The notes beneath the pieces were generated by a model. That model saw only the letters and a list, made by a program, of their open reading frames with translations, ran no database searches and was not told where the DNA came from. 64,000 nt of DNA from CAXMMR01 sp963692975 (lineage in GTDB: Bacteria; Pseudomonadota; Alphaproteobacteria; Acetobacterales; Acetobacteraceae), in the NCBI GenBank assembly GCA_963692975.2, contig CAXMMR010000001.1:62001-126000 (forward strand), given 5' to 3'. The position numbers were made by a program, and so were the translations under genes. This document shows, piece by piece, positions 8,877 through 17,144 of the stretch. Numbering within the stretch: the stretch's first letter is position 1; the number at the start of each line of letters is the position of its first letter.

Positions 8877-10118
8877 TTACGTCACCTTCACCAGCCGATG
8901 CTGCTTGCGTCCCGCGGAGAGCTTCACCGCCCCATCCTGCAGCGCCGCGTCCGTCACCACATGCGCCTCGTCCAACACTGCGGCGTCGTTCACCCGTGCG
9001 CCGCCCCCTCGCACCAGCCGCCGCGCCTCGCCGTTGCTCGCTGCCAGCCCCGCCTCCACCAGCAGCCGGATCAACGGCACCCCTGCGGCCAGCGCCGCCG
9101 CCGCCACGCTGATCGAGGGCAGGTCGGCGCCCGCATCGCCGGCAAACGCCCGCCGCGCCGTCTCCGCCGCCGCCTCGGCTGCCGCCCGGCCATGCGCCAG
9201 CGCCGTCGCCTCGGTGGCCAGCGTCGCCTTGGCCGCGTTCAGCGCCGCCCCCTCGCCGCCCCCCAACCGCTCCGCCTCCGCAATCGGAAGCTCGGTGAAC
9301 AGCTTGAGGAATCGCTCCACGTCGGCGTCCTCGCAATTGCGCCAGAACTGCCAGTAATCGTACGACGATAACCGGTCCGCCGTCAGCCAAACCGCCCCCT
9401 TGGCGGTCTTGCCCATCTTCGCCCCGGACGCCGTCGCCAGCAGCGGCGTCGTCAGCCCGAACACGCTCGCCCCGTCCGTCCGCCGCACCAGGTCGGCGCC
9501 CGAAACGATGTTGCCCCACTGGTCCGACCCGCCAAGCTGCAGCCTCACCCCGAGCCGCCGATGCAGCTCGCGAAAATCATAGGACTGCAAAATCATGTAG
9601 TTGAACTCGAGAAACGACAGCGGCTGCTCACGCTCCAGCCGCAGCCGCACGCTATCGAACCCGAGCATCCGATTGACCGAAAAATGCGGCCCCACCTCGC
9701 GCAGCAGCTCGATGTAGCCAAGCCGGTCGAGCCACGCCGCATTATCGACCGTCACCGCACCCGTGCTGTCGTCGCCAAAGCGCAGGAAAGCATCGAACAC
9801 CCGCCGGATCCCGGCCATGTTGGTGGCAATCCGCGCGTCATCCAGCATCACCCGCGCCTCGTCCTTGCCCGACGGGTCGCCGATCCGGCTCGTCCCGCCG
9901 CCCAGCACGACCACCGGCCGGTGCCCATGCCGCTGCAGCAGCCGCAACAGCATGATCTGCACCAGGCTGCCGACGTGCAGACTGTCGGCGGTGCAATCAA
10001 ATCCGGTGTAGGCGGACACCACGCCACCGCTCAGCGCCGCATCAAGCGCCGCCTCGTCCGTCACCTGATGAACAAAGCCGCGCGCCATCGCCTCGCGCAG
10101 AAACGCACTTTCCGGCAT
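8877..10118 (-). CDS. tyrS: Tyrosine-tRNA ligase
   Basis: Class I aminoacyl-tRNA synthetase charging tRNA-Tyr. 413 residues from MPESAFLREAMARGFVHQ. The HIGH-like motif is LHVGSLVQIML; GGSDQWGNIVSG binds tyrosine; the KMSKS-like loop is AKMGKT. A C-terminal S4-type RNA-binding domain (LIRLLVEAGLAASNGEARRL) ends the protein. An ATG at 10193 would add 25 residues read through a T/A-rich repeat hairpin, so I reject it. Confidence 0.96.
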   Translation of the reverse strand: MPESAFLREAMARGFVHQVTDEAALDAALSGGVVSAYTGFDCTADSLHVGSLVQIMLLRLLQRHGHRPVVVLGGGTSRIGDPSGKDEARVMLDDARIATNMAGIRRVFDAFLRFGDDSTGAVTVDNAAWLDRLGYIELLREVGPHFSVNRMLGFDSVRLRLEREQPLSFLEFNYMILQSYDFRELHRRLGVRLQLGGSDQWGNIVSGADLVRRTDGASVFGLTTPLLATASGAKMGKTAKGAVWLTADRLSSYDYWQFWRNCEDADVERFLKLFTELPIAEAERLGGGEGAALNAAKATLATEATALAHGRAAAEAAAETARRAFAGDAGADLPSISVAAAALAAGVPLIRLLVEAGLAASNGEARRLVRGGGARVNDAAVLDEAHVVTDAALQDGAVKLSAGRKQHRLVKVT

Positions 10119-10470
10119 CGTGCAGACATCCTTGTGATGGACGCTAAGGCAAGCAGTCCTTTTTTGAAAAAAGGACCAAAAACTTTTATCCATGAGGAAT
10201 GGGATGATCGGCCGGTTGTGCTAGCACAAGTGCCGGCAGTGCGACCCCTGGCAGGTGGTCTGGAAATCTTGCCTATAGGCAAGATTCCAATAAGCTATTG
10301 AAAATACGAAGTTTACCTGTTGACCGCAGCCTAACCCGTGCCATCACCAGCAACACCGACGGCCTTGCCGCCTTCTCCGATCTTGCGGTATTTCGCCATT
10401 CGAAAAAGTTTTTTGCTTCTTTTTTTCAAAAAAGAAGCCCTTTCTTCCCGTATCTCTTCAGGACCCTGCG
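10119..10470. repeat. tyrS-anmK divergent spacer framed by T/A-rich hairpin repeats (family C)
   Basis: The left copy has a perfect hairpin at 10156-10176 (GTCCTTTTTT / AAAAAAGGAC) followed by CAAAAACTTTTATCCA. The right copy, inverted, has AAAAAGTTTTTTGCTTC and a hairpin at 10415-10438 (GCTTCTTTTTTT / AAAAAAGAAGC), ending near 10450. The same pair frames the zwf-channel spacer. The 200 bases between should hold the two divergent promoters; none is obvious. Confidence 0.75.
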
Positions 10471-11553
10471 ATGCCCCGCGTAATCGGCCTGATGAGCGGC
10501 ACCTCGCTCGACGGCGTGGACGCCGCCTGCCTGGACACCGACGGCGAGCGCGTCCACGGCTTCGGCCCCGCCCTGACAGTGCCCTACGATCCTGCCTTGC
10601 GAGCGGCGCTGCGCCGCCTGATCGACCGCGCGCCGAGCCTGGCCGCCGACGACCCGGCCCTGCTCGATGCCACCGACCGTCTGACCCGCCACCACGCCGC
10701 GGCGGTTGCGGCGCTGGATGAGCCGGCGGCCGAGCTGATCGGCTTTCACGGCCAGACCATCCTGCATGCGCCGGATACGCGCCGCACCTGGCAGATCGGC
10801 GATGCGCCGCTGCTCGCCCGGCTGACCGGCCTGCCCGTCGCCTATGATTTCCGGTCCGCCGACGTCGCTGCCGGCGGCCAGGGAGCACCGCTGGCGCCGC
10901 TCTACCACGCCGCACTGGCCGCCGACCTGCTGCGTCCGCTCTGCGTCCTCAACATCGGCGGCGTTGCCAACCTCACCTGGCTCGGGGTTGGCGGTTTGCA
11001 GACCGGCGGCCTGCTGGCCTGCGACACCGGCCCCGGGAACGCTCTGCTCGACGACTGGGCCGAGCGCCACACCGGCCTGCCCTGCGACCGCGACGGCCGC
11101 CTGGCGCTCGCCGGCCATGCCGACGCGGCCGTGCTCGCCGGCCTGCTCGCCCACCCGTTCTTCGCCGCCCCGGCGCCGAAATCGCTTGACCGCCAGGCCT
11201 TCGCCGGCGCGCTCGATGCGGTGGCCAGCCTCTCGCCCGAGGACGGCGCCGCCACCCTGGTCGCGTTCACCGCCGGCGCCATCGCCGCGACCGCGCTGCC
11301 TGCCCCGCCGCAGCGCTGGCTGGTCTGCGGCGGCGGCCGCCATAATCCGGCCTTGATGGCAGCGCTGCGCCGGACCCTCGCCGCTCCCGTCGACCCGGTC
11401 GACACGCTGGGCTGGGATGGCGATGCGCTTGAGGCCCAGTGCTTCGCCCACCTTGCCGAGCGCTCGCGCGCCGGGCTGCCGATCAGCTATCCCGGCACCA
11501 CCGGCGTCATCCGCCCGCTGCCCGGCGGCAGGCTCGCGCCCGTCGGCGTCTGA
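10471..11553 (+). CDS. anmK: Anhydro-N-acetylmuramic acid kinase
   Basis: Phosphorylates and opens 1,6-anhydro-MurNAc in peptidoglycan recycling. 360 residues. The diagnostic N-terminus is VIGLMSGTSLDGVDAACLDT; IGFHGQTILH and WQIGDAPLLA follow; LNIGGVANLTW and CDTGPGNALLDDW are the expected nucleotide and substrate loops; WLVCGGGRHNPALM is near the C-terminus. An AGGA lies shortly before the ATG, right at the end of a T/A-rich repeat copy. Confidence 0.96.
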   Translation: MPRVIGLMSGTSLDGVDAACLDTDGERVHGFGPALTVPYDPALRAALRRLIDRAPSLAADDPALLDATDRLTRHHAAAVAALDEPAAELIGFHGQTILHAPDTRRTWQIGDAPLLARLTGLPVAYDFRSADVAAGGQGAPLAPLYHAALAADLLRPLCVLNIGGVANLTWLGVGGLQTGGLLACDTGPGNALLDDWAERHTGLPCDRDGRLALAGHADAAVLAGLLAHPFFAAPAPKSLDRQAFAGALDAVASLSPEDGAATLVAFTAGAIAATALPAPPQRWLVCGGGRHNPALMAALRRTLAAPVDPVDTLGWDGDALEAQCFAHLAERSRAGLPISYPGTTGVIRPLPGGRLAPVGV

Positions 11554-11658
11554 GTGCGGCATCCAAGTCCAGGAGCCTAGCCGTTATCGCCGCAAGCGAA
11601 AGGGGCGGCGTTAACCGCCTGGTAGTCATTTGCCGGTTAGATCGTCTCAATACTTGGG

Positions 11659-13389
11659 ATGATCTCGCAAATGAAGACTTATCGTCCTGGCGTGCAGCGC
11701 CGCTCGGTAACCAACGTCCGAACCGCTGCTCGGCGCCTTGCCCCGCTCGCCACCCTGCTGGCGTTAGCAGCGCGCCCCGCCGCCGCCGCCGACATCGACC
11801 TCAGCCTGGTCGACGTCCAGAACACCCAATATGCGGCGCCCTCCGTCTGGAGCCGCCACTTCAACGTCTACGGCAGCGCCGGCGCCACCACCGCGCGTGC
11901 CCAAACCGGCTGGTCCGACCAGCAATTCCCCGACGGCACTTGGCGCGACTCCACCTGGCTGCCCTACATGAAATCCGCCGTCGCCCACGGCCTGCGCCTG
12001 TCGATCGACCTCGAGACCATCGCCGCCCCGCCCTCCTGGTTCATCGACGCCAACCTCGACGCCCGTCTGGTCGACCAGAACGGCCTGACGACCCAGTATC
12101 AGACTATCAGCTACTGGTGGCCCGGCCTGCGCGCGATGATCCACGCCAAGACCGACACCATGCTGTCGATGCTCGCCGCCGCCGGCGTGCTGACCAGCGC
12201 CGACACGGTGATCGCCTCGCTCGGCCCGGCCGACGAGCCGCTCTACCCGCCGCAATGGACGGTCGGCAACGGCTCCGTCGCCCCTGGCTTCTGGTGCTAC
12301 GACGTGCACGCCCAAGCCGATTTCGTCGTCCAGATGACCGCCAAATACCACACCATCGCCGCCGCCAATGCCGCCTGGGGCACCAGCTACGCCAGCCTCG
12401 CCGCCCTGACCGTCCCCAAGCCCGGCACCGTGCCGGCAGCCGAGTGGGCCGACGTCATCAGCTGGTATCGCACCACCAAGCGCGCCTTCGTCGCCTGGCA
12501 GGTCGCCGACACTACCGCCGAGCTCGCCAAATGGGCCCCCGCCCACGCGCCGACCCTGGTGGTGCCAATCCCCGGCGACCACATCGCCGGCGACGAGCTC
12601 GCCGCGGCGCTCGCTAGCGAAAGCAGCAGCGACCCGGCGATCGTGCAGATGAACGACACCGACTTCATGCTCGACACCGCCGCCATCAACCACGCCTCGG
12701 TGCACTTCACCGGCATGCCCGACATGCCCGAGCTCGAGTTCATCCGCGGCTACATCCGCGGCCGCGGCTACGACGCCGCCGGCATGCGCCTCACCGCGGA
12801 GAACGTGAACACCCCGAGCGCCGCCACCGACGTCGCTGAATACACCGCCGAGGCGCTGGCGGTCGATCTCGACGGCTTTGACTATCTCTACGGCAGCGCC
12901 CTGTTCGCCAGCGACGGCATCACCGCACTCGCCAGCCTCGCTCCCATCACCGCGATGGAGGCCGCCATCGCCCAGGGCCGCGACGCGCCGCGCACGAGCC
13001 TTGCCTTGCCGCCCAACTTCATCCTTGTCCAAAATGGCTGCGTCGACATCACTCCGGCCAGCACGGCCGGCACGACCAAAGTGCCGGCGACCCAGCTGTG
13101 CTTGTCCGCCAGCGGCCAGCTCTTCGTCTGGAAAAATGCGGTGGTCTGGCAAGCCCCCAGCCCCGCCCAGAGCTGCCCGCCCTTCGCGGTGTGGAACAAG
13201 GCCTGCTTCGCCGTCTTTCAGGGCGACGGCAACCTCGTCCTCTACAACGGCACGACGCCCTACTGGGCGACTGGCACCGGCGTGGCCCTCGCCACCGGCC
13301 TCACGCTTTCGGCCAGCAAGCCCTACCTCACGCTGACAAACGCATCCGGCGCCGCCACCTGGGACAGCACGGCGGGCCGGCACCAATAA
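11659..13389 (+). CDS. Secreted glycoside-hydrolase-like protein with C-terminal B-type lectin domain
   Basis: 576 residues. Residues 1-44 are a signal peptide (Arg-rich start, LAPLATLLALAARPAAAA). The middle (about 45-430) resembles a beta-galactosidase-type TIM barrel of the GH42/GH14 kind: GWSDQQFPDGTWRDSTWLPY, then the possible acid/base Glu in LGPADEPLYPP, the segment AANAAWGTSYASLAAL typical of GH42 enzymes, and the possible nucleophile Glu in RLTAENVNTP. The C-terminus (about 460-576) is a mannose-type B-lectin: CLSASGQLFVWKNAVVW and the signature FQGDGNLVLYNGT (QxDxNxVxY-like). The substrate is unknown and the catalytic residues are inferred. An alternative ATG lies at 11671. The downstream spacer holds repeat copies. 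Confidence 0.65.
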   Translation: MISQMKTYRPGVQRRSVTNVRTAARRLAPLATLLALAARPAAAADIDLSLVDVQNTQYAAPSVWSRHFNVYGSAGATTARAQTGWSDQQFPDGTWRDSTWLPYMKSAVAHGLRLSIDLETIAAPPSWFIDANLDARLVDQNGLTTQYQTISYWWPGLRAMIHAKTDTMLSMLAAAGVLTSADTVIASLGPADEPLYPPQWTVGNGSVAPGFWCYDVHAQADFVVQMTAKYHTIAAANAAWGTSYASLAALTVPKPGTVPAAEWADVISWYRTTKRAFVAWQVADTTAELAKWAPAHAPTLVVPIPGDHIAGDELAAALASESSSDPAIVQMNDTDFMLDTAAINHASVHFTGMPDMPELEFIRGYIRGRGYDAAGMRLTAENVNTPSAATDVAEYTAEALAVDLDGFDYLYGSALFASDGITALASLAPITAMEAAIAQGRDAPRTSLALPPNFILVQNGCVDITPASTAGTTKVPATQLCLSASGQLFVWKNAVVWQAPSPAQSCPPFAVWNKACFAVFQGDGNLVLYNGTTPYWATGTGVALATGLTLSASKPYLTLTNASGAATWDSTAGRHQ

Positions 13390-13756
13390 CAATGCTGCCC
13401 GCACGACGAAAAGGCGAGGGGCGTTGCCCCTCGACCCCATCAAAGGCGAAGCCTTTGCAATCCATCTTGAAGCTGAACATCCCATGCGCTCGCAAGTGGG
13501 TATTTTATCAAAGAATGGATTGTAAAGGCTCCGCCTTTACCGGGTTCGAAGGGCAGAGCCCTTCGCCTTACTCGTTCCCAACCATCCAAACCCGATTTGC
13601 TCGTGACCCCTCGCCTTGTTCGGCTTGCCTGTCCGCATCATGACCAAGAACACACGAAACGAGCCGCGCGCTGGTCGGTTGAAACCTACAGTCCGGTGAC
13701 ACGACGACGGCCATTTCCGACCGCCCCTGCCATTCCGCACCGGCAAGGAAGAGACC
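13390..13756. repeat. Spacer with two inverted module A copies
   Basis: Module A (13409-13466, variant CTCGACCCCATCAAAGGCG) faces an inverted module A (13513-13570, GGATTGTAAAGGCTCCGCCTTTAC). This is the one clear A/A pair in the window. The rest of the 367 bases, up to the AAGGAAGAG ribosome site of the next gene, shows nothing I recognise. Confidence 0.75.
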
Positions 13757-14482
13757 ATGCAGAAATCGACATTGCTCGTCGCCACGGCGTTCGCCACGGC
13801 GCTGGTCGGCACGGCTGCGTTCGCGGCCACGCAGGATGCAGCCGCCGCAGCGCCAGGCGCCCTGGCGACCGCCGCCAACAGGGACTTCACCAGGGTCTCG
13901 AAGGACGGCTCGCTCGCCTTCAGTGACATCGGCCTCGCACGGCTAGCAATCTACAATGGCAGTACCAGCCAAGCCGCGACACTCGTCGCCGACGCCAAGC
14001 AGGCGCTCGGCCGCGCCGCCAACGACGACAGCGTCTACACCAAGATGGAAAACGAGCTGCACCCACCCAAGGCGATGCCGGCCACCACGCGCATTTCCTC
14101 AAGCAACGCGCCGATCGCCTGGCTGCCGGTCGACGCCCAGTATGTCGTCGACGAAACGCTCGCCCCGACCCCACAGAAGGCGGCCGCGCTCGACGCCGCG
14201 AACGCCCACCTGCGCAGCAATCAGCCGGATCAGGCTCGCGACGCGCTGAAGGTCGCCGACATCAATGCAAGCTTCACCCTTGCCGTAGCCCCGCTCAATA
14301 GCAGCGTCGCCGACGTCGACCAGGCGTCGACCATGATGGCATCGAAGAACTATTACGGCGCGAGCCAGGCACTCCGCACGGCGCAGGTCCATATTCGTTA
14401 CGACATCATCGACCTCAACAGCGTGCCGAAGACTGCGGCCATGGCTGCCGCCAAGCCGGCGGCCACGACAGCGGCGAACTGA
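13757..14482 (+). CDS. YfdX family periplasmic protein
   Basis: 241 residues with a clear signal peptide (MQKSTLLVATAFATALVGTA, cleavage near AFA-AT). Family segments are visible in order: SKDGSLAFSDIGLARLAIYN, a LVADAKQALGRA helix, IAWLPVDAQYVVDE, a PTPQKAAALDAANAHL helix, the ALKVADINASFTLAVAPL strand and GASQALRTAQVHIRYDIIDL. YfdX proteins are small helical periplasmic proteins linked to acid or stress response; the molecular job is unsettled. The last 15 residues are Ala/Lys-rich. AAGGAAGAG precedes the ATG. Confidence 0.8.
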   Translation: MQKSTLLVATAFATALVGTAAFAATQDAAAAAPGALATAANRDFTRVSKDGSLAFSDIGLARLAIYNGSTSQAATLVADAKQALGRAANDDSVYTKMENELHPPKAMPATTRISSSNAPIAWLPVDAQYVVDETLAPTPQKAAALDAANAHLRSNQPDQARDALKVADINASFTLAVAPLNSSVADVDQASTMMASKNYYGASQALRTAQVHIRYDIIDLNSVPKTAAMAAAKPAATTAAN

Positions 14483-14491
14483 CCACCTTGC

Positions 14492-14533
14492 CAGCCATGC
14501 CGGCGCTGTCGCAGCCCGGCATGGCTGCGACAG
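14492..14533. terminator. Bidirectional terminator-like hairpin with an alternative stem
   Basis: A 12-bp perfect stem, CAGCCATGCCGG (14492-14503) with CCGGCATGGCTG (14516-14527), lies between two convergent genes. A second perfect stem, CTGTCGCAGC (14506-14515) with GCTGCGACAG (14524-14533), overlaps it, so the two cannot both form. Confidence 0.6.
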
Positions 14534-14539
14534 CCCGGA

Positions 14540-15124
14540 TCAGGTTGCGACGTCTCGAGCGGTTAGGCTGACGGCGACCGTCCTCGTCTCAAACGCGTCG
14601 GCCACCCAACTGTCGAAACGCCCGGGCGTGATGCCGCTCACGGTCAGCCGGCCTAGCCGGATCAGGCGCAGCAGCGCTTTAGAATCGATCGGAAAAAACC
14701 GCAGTCGCGGAAACTGCCGTAAATCCACCACCACGACACGCTCGACGCTCTCCACCGCCGCCACCAAATCCTCGGCGCTCGCACTCCGCCCCGATCCGAT
14801 GTGCTTGCTCTTTTGGAACTTGATCGCGCCGCGATTGAAGCAGCGCACCGAGATGTCGAACCGCCCGATGGCGCCGAGCGCGATTGCCCCGTCGGAGCCC
14901 GGGTGGTTCGGGTTCAGGTGCTTGCGATAGCCGAACAGCCGCTCGCCCCAGATTTCGGCGAACCACGAGGTGATGCGCGGATCACGGAACTTTTCGAGCG
15001 CCTCGTCGCGGCTGATCCCGAGTGCGGCGCAGATCGCCTCGAGCGATAGCTCGGCCTGCACGATCGTCAGCCGGTCCTTCAGCACCGGCGTCGGCCGGCT
15101 CTGCAGTGTCGTGAACAGGTCCAT
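14540..15124 (-). CDS. Uncharacterised protein paired with a DNA methyltransferase; candidate restriction endonuclease
   Basis: 194 residues from the ATG at 15124 (MDLFTTLQSRPTPVLKD). The N-terminal half has a helix-turn-helix-like stretch, LSLEAICAALGISRDEALEKF. The centre, DGAIALGAIGRFDISVRCF, followed by IKFQKSKHIGSG, has an acidic residue and a spaced Lys that could belong to a PD-(D/E)xK nuclease fold, but I cannot match it to a named family. VVVVDLRQFPRLRFFPIDSK follows. It lies immediately downstream of a type II-like methyltransferase and overlaps its reading frame by 143 bases, which supports a functional pair. A role as REase is inference from context. Confidence 0.5.
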   Translation of the reverse strand: MDLFTTLQSRPTPVLKDRLTIVQAELSLEAICAALGISRDEALEKFRDPRITSWFAEIWGERLFGYRKHLNPNHPGSDGAIALGAIGRFDISVRCFNRGAIKFQKSKHIGSGRSASAEDLVAAVESVERVVVVDLRQFPRLRFFPIDSKALLRLIRLGRLTVSGITPGRFDSWVADAFETRTVAVSLTARDVAT

Positions 15125-15944
15125 CCTCGGCCCCCTCGGCGCGCAGCCGGGCAATAGCGGTCGCGGCGTAGTGAGGATCAAGCTCGATCCCGATCGCGCG
15201 GTGCCCGAGCCGGTGCGCCGCCACCAGCGTCGTGCCGGCGCCGGCGAACGGGTCGAGCACCGCCAGGTCCGCCCCGCCCCGCAGCCGTAGGCAGCGCTCC
15301 GGCAGCGCCACCGGGAACCCGGCCGGGTGGTCGAACTTCTGCGCCTTGGAGCGCACCGTCCGATACGGAATGAACCATACATTGCCACCGCAGCGCCGGT
15401 CGCGCGCATGCCCCCAACGCGCGATGTTCGACTTGTCCTTGAACGGCACGCCCACCGCGAGCCGGTCGATCGCCACGTCGCCGTCCAGGCTGAAGTGAAA
15501 CAGCTGCTCATGGTTGTGGTTGAGGTAGCGCCGCGAGGTGATCGGCTTAAAATGCCCAACCGTGTCATCGCCGATCGACAGCGACTTCACCCAGGCAATG
15601 TGGTTCTGCAGCACGAAATCGCCCCGAAACGCGCCCGCAGCCTCGAGCGGCAGCCACGGGTCGGTATTGGTGCTGCCGATGTTGAGAAACAGCGAGCCGC
15701 CCGGCGCCAGCACCCGGGCCAGCTCCCGGCTGACCCGCCCGAGCCAGGCGAGATACTCCGCCCGCGGCTGCCGGTCGTCATAGCTGCGATAGGCGACGCC
15801 GATATTGTAAGGCGGGGAGGTGACGATCGCGTCCACCGACCCGTCGGCCACGCCCGCCAGCACCGTCAGGCAGTCCCCGGCATGCACCGCGTGCCGCCCG
15901 ACCAGCGTGCCGCCCGCCCCTCCCGACACGTCCAGCGGCATCAA
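14982..15944 (-). CDS. DNA methyltransferase, beta class (N4-cytosine or N6-adenine)
   Basis: Modifies a base in DNA using SAM. Motif IV TSPPYNIGVAY comes early (about residue 43) and SAM motif I, LDPFAGAGTTLVAAHRL, comes late (about residue 233), the order of the beta class. The TSPPY form is frequent in N4-cytosine enzymes but is not decisive. Between them lies the recognition region (about 75-210) with KPITSRRYLNHNHEQLFHF. The catalytic domain finishes near residue 265 (ATAIARLRAEG); the last 55 or so residues are read across the start of the downstream partner gene and have no family character, so the true C-terminus is uncertain. Probably one half of a restriction-modification pair or an orphan methylase. 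Confidence 0.85.
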   Translation of the reverse strand: MMPLDVSGGAGGTLVGRHAVHAGDCLTVLAGVADGSVDAIVTSPPYNIGVAYRSYDDRQPRAEYLAWLGRVSRELARVLAPGGSLFLNIGSTNTDPWLPLEAAGAFRGDFVLQNHIAWVKSLSIGDDTVGHFKPITSRRYLNHNHEQLFHFSLDGDVAIDRLAVGVPFKDKSNIARWGHARDRRCGGNVWFIPYRTVRSKAQKFDHPAGFPVALPERCLRLRGGADLAVLDPFAGAGTTLVAAHRLGHRAIGIELDPHYAATAIARLRAEGAEDGPVHDTAEPADAGAEGPADDRAGRAIARGDLRRTRDQPRRGARKVP

Positions 15945-16041
15945 CGGCTCCCGGCCCGCGCGACTCGAACCTCAGTCGTCACTACAGTGTCCCCCGACGA
16001 TTGCCGCCGCAAGCGCGGCCGACGGAGAGGACAGCGCCCTC

Positions 16042-17022
16042 ATGCCCACCCCCCTGAAGATCGCCGTGCAGATGGACCCGATCGAGCACGTCAACATCGA
16101 CGGCGACAGCACGTTTGCCCTGATGCTGGAGGCGCAATCCCGCGGCCACGCGCTCTGGCACTACGAGGTCCGCCACATGGCGCTCCGCGAAGGCACACCG
16201 TCGCCGAATGGCCCCCGCCGCGAGCGCCTGACCGCGCGCGCCCAGCCCGTCACCGTCGAGCGCGCGCGCGGCGCCCACTGGCGGTTCGGTCCAGCCGTGA
16301 CACTCGACCTCGCAACCATGGACGTCGTCCTGATGCGACAGGACCCGCCCTTCGACATGGCCTACATCACCGCCACCCACATGCTGGAGCACATCCAGCC
16401 CGGCACCCTGGTGGTCAACGACCCGGCCGCCGTGCGCAACGCGCCGGAAAAAATCCTCGTCACCCGCTTCCCCGAGCTGATGCCCCCCACCCTCATCACC
16501 TGGGACAGCCAGGCGATCCGCGATTTCCGGGAGGAGCACCGCGACATCATCGTCAAGCCGCTGTTCGGCAATGGCGGCGCCGGCGTCTTCCGCATCCGCC
16601 AGGACGACGAGAACCTCGCCTCGCTGCTCGAGATGCACTTCGCCCGCTCGCGCGAGCCGCTGATGATCCAGCGCTACGAGCCCGCCGTCCGCCTCGGCGA
16701 TAAGCGCATCATCCTGATCGACGGCGAACCGGTCGGCGCCATCAACCGCGTCCCTGCCACCGGCGAGGCCCGCTCCAACATGCATGTCGGCGGCCGCGCC
16801 GAAGCGAGCCACCTGACCCCCCGCGACCGCGAAATCTGCACCGCCATCGGCCCCACCCTGCGCGAGCAAGGCATGATCTTCGTCGGCATCGACGTCATCG
16901 GCGACTACCTCACTGAAATCAACGTCACCTCACCCACCGGCCTGCAGGAGATCGATCGTTTCGACAGCGTCAACCTGGAGCGTCGCATCTGGGAGGCGAT
17001 CGAGCGGAAGGCAGGCAAGTAA
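16042..17022 (+). CDS. gshB: Glutathione synthetase
   Basis: ATP-grasp ligase joining gamma-glutamylcysteine and glycine. 326 residues from MPTPLKIAVQMDPIEHVN; a GGAGAGGAC ribosome site precedes this ATG, which decides it over upstream starts. Family motifs: MRQDPPFDMAYITATHMLE, VNDPAAVRNAPEKIL, IIVKPLFGNGGAGVFRI (ATP-binding loop), and DVIGDYLTEINVTSPTGLQE (metal and ATP ligands). The stop TAA touches a repeat module B. Divergent from the methyltransferase. Confidence 0.96.
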   Translation: MPTPLKIAVQMDPIEHVNIDGDSTFALMLEAQSRGHALWHYEVRHMALREGTPSPNGPRRERLTARAQPVTVERARGAHWRFGPAVTLDLATMDVVLMRQDPPFDMAYITATHMLEHIQPGTLVVNDPAAVRNAPEKILVTRFPELMPPTLITWDSQAIRDFREEHRDIIVKPLFGNGGAGVFRIRQDDENLASLLEMHFARSREPLMIQRYEPAVRLGDKRIILIDGEPVGAINRVPATGEARSNMHVGGRAEASHLTPRDREICTAIGPTLREQGMIFVGIDVIGDYLTEINVTSPTGLQEIDRFDSVNLERRIWEAIERKAGK

Positions 17023-17077
17023 AGGCCAGGGCTCTGCCCTGGACCCGCTGGGGCCTGAGGCCCCAGACCCCCATTCG
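17021..17077. repeat. Dispersed hairpin repeat, single module B
   Basis: AAAGGCCAGGGCTCTGCCCTGGACCC hairpin, then CTGGGGCCTGAGGCCCCAGACCCC. It begins within the gshB stop codon. No partner module is seen on the far side. Confidence 0.8.
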
Positions 17078-17144
17078 GTAGAGACCTGCCGACAAGCGTA
17101 AATCCGGTTGCATTGCATCCGCTTCCGCTTGACGATATGCACCT

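Noticed and set aside
11764..13485. 573-codon open frame on the minus strand opposite the glycosidase-like gene
   Set aside because: Gly/Val/Asp-rich antisense shadow typical of high-GC DNA; no family sequence, while the plus strand has a signal peptide, barrel and lectin motifs.
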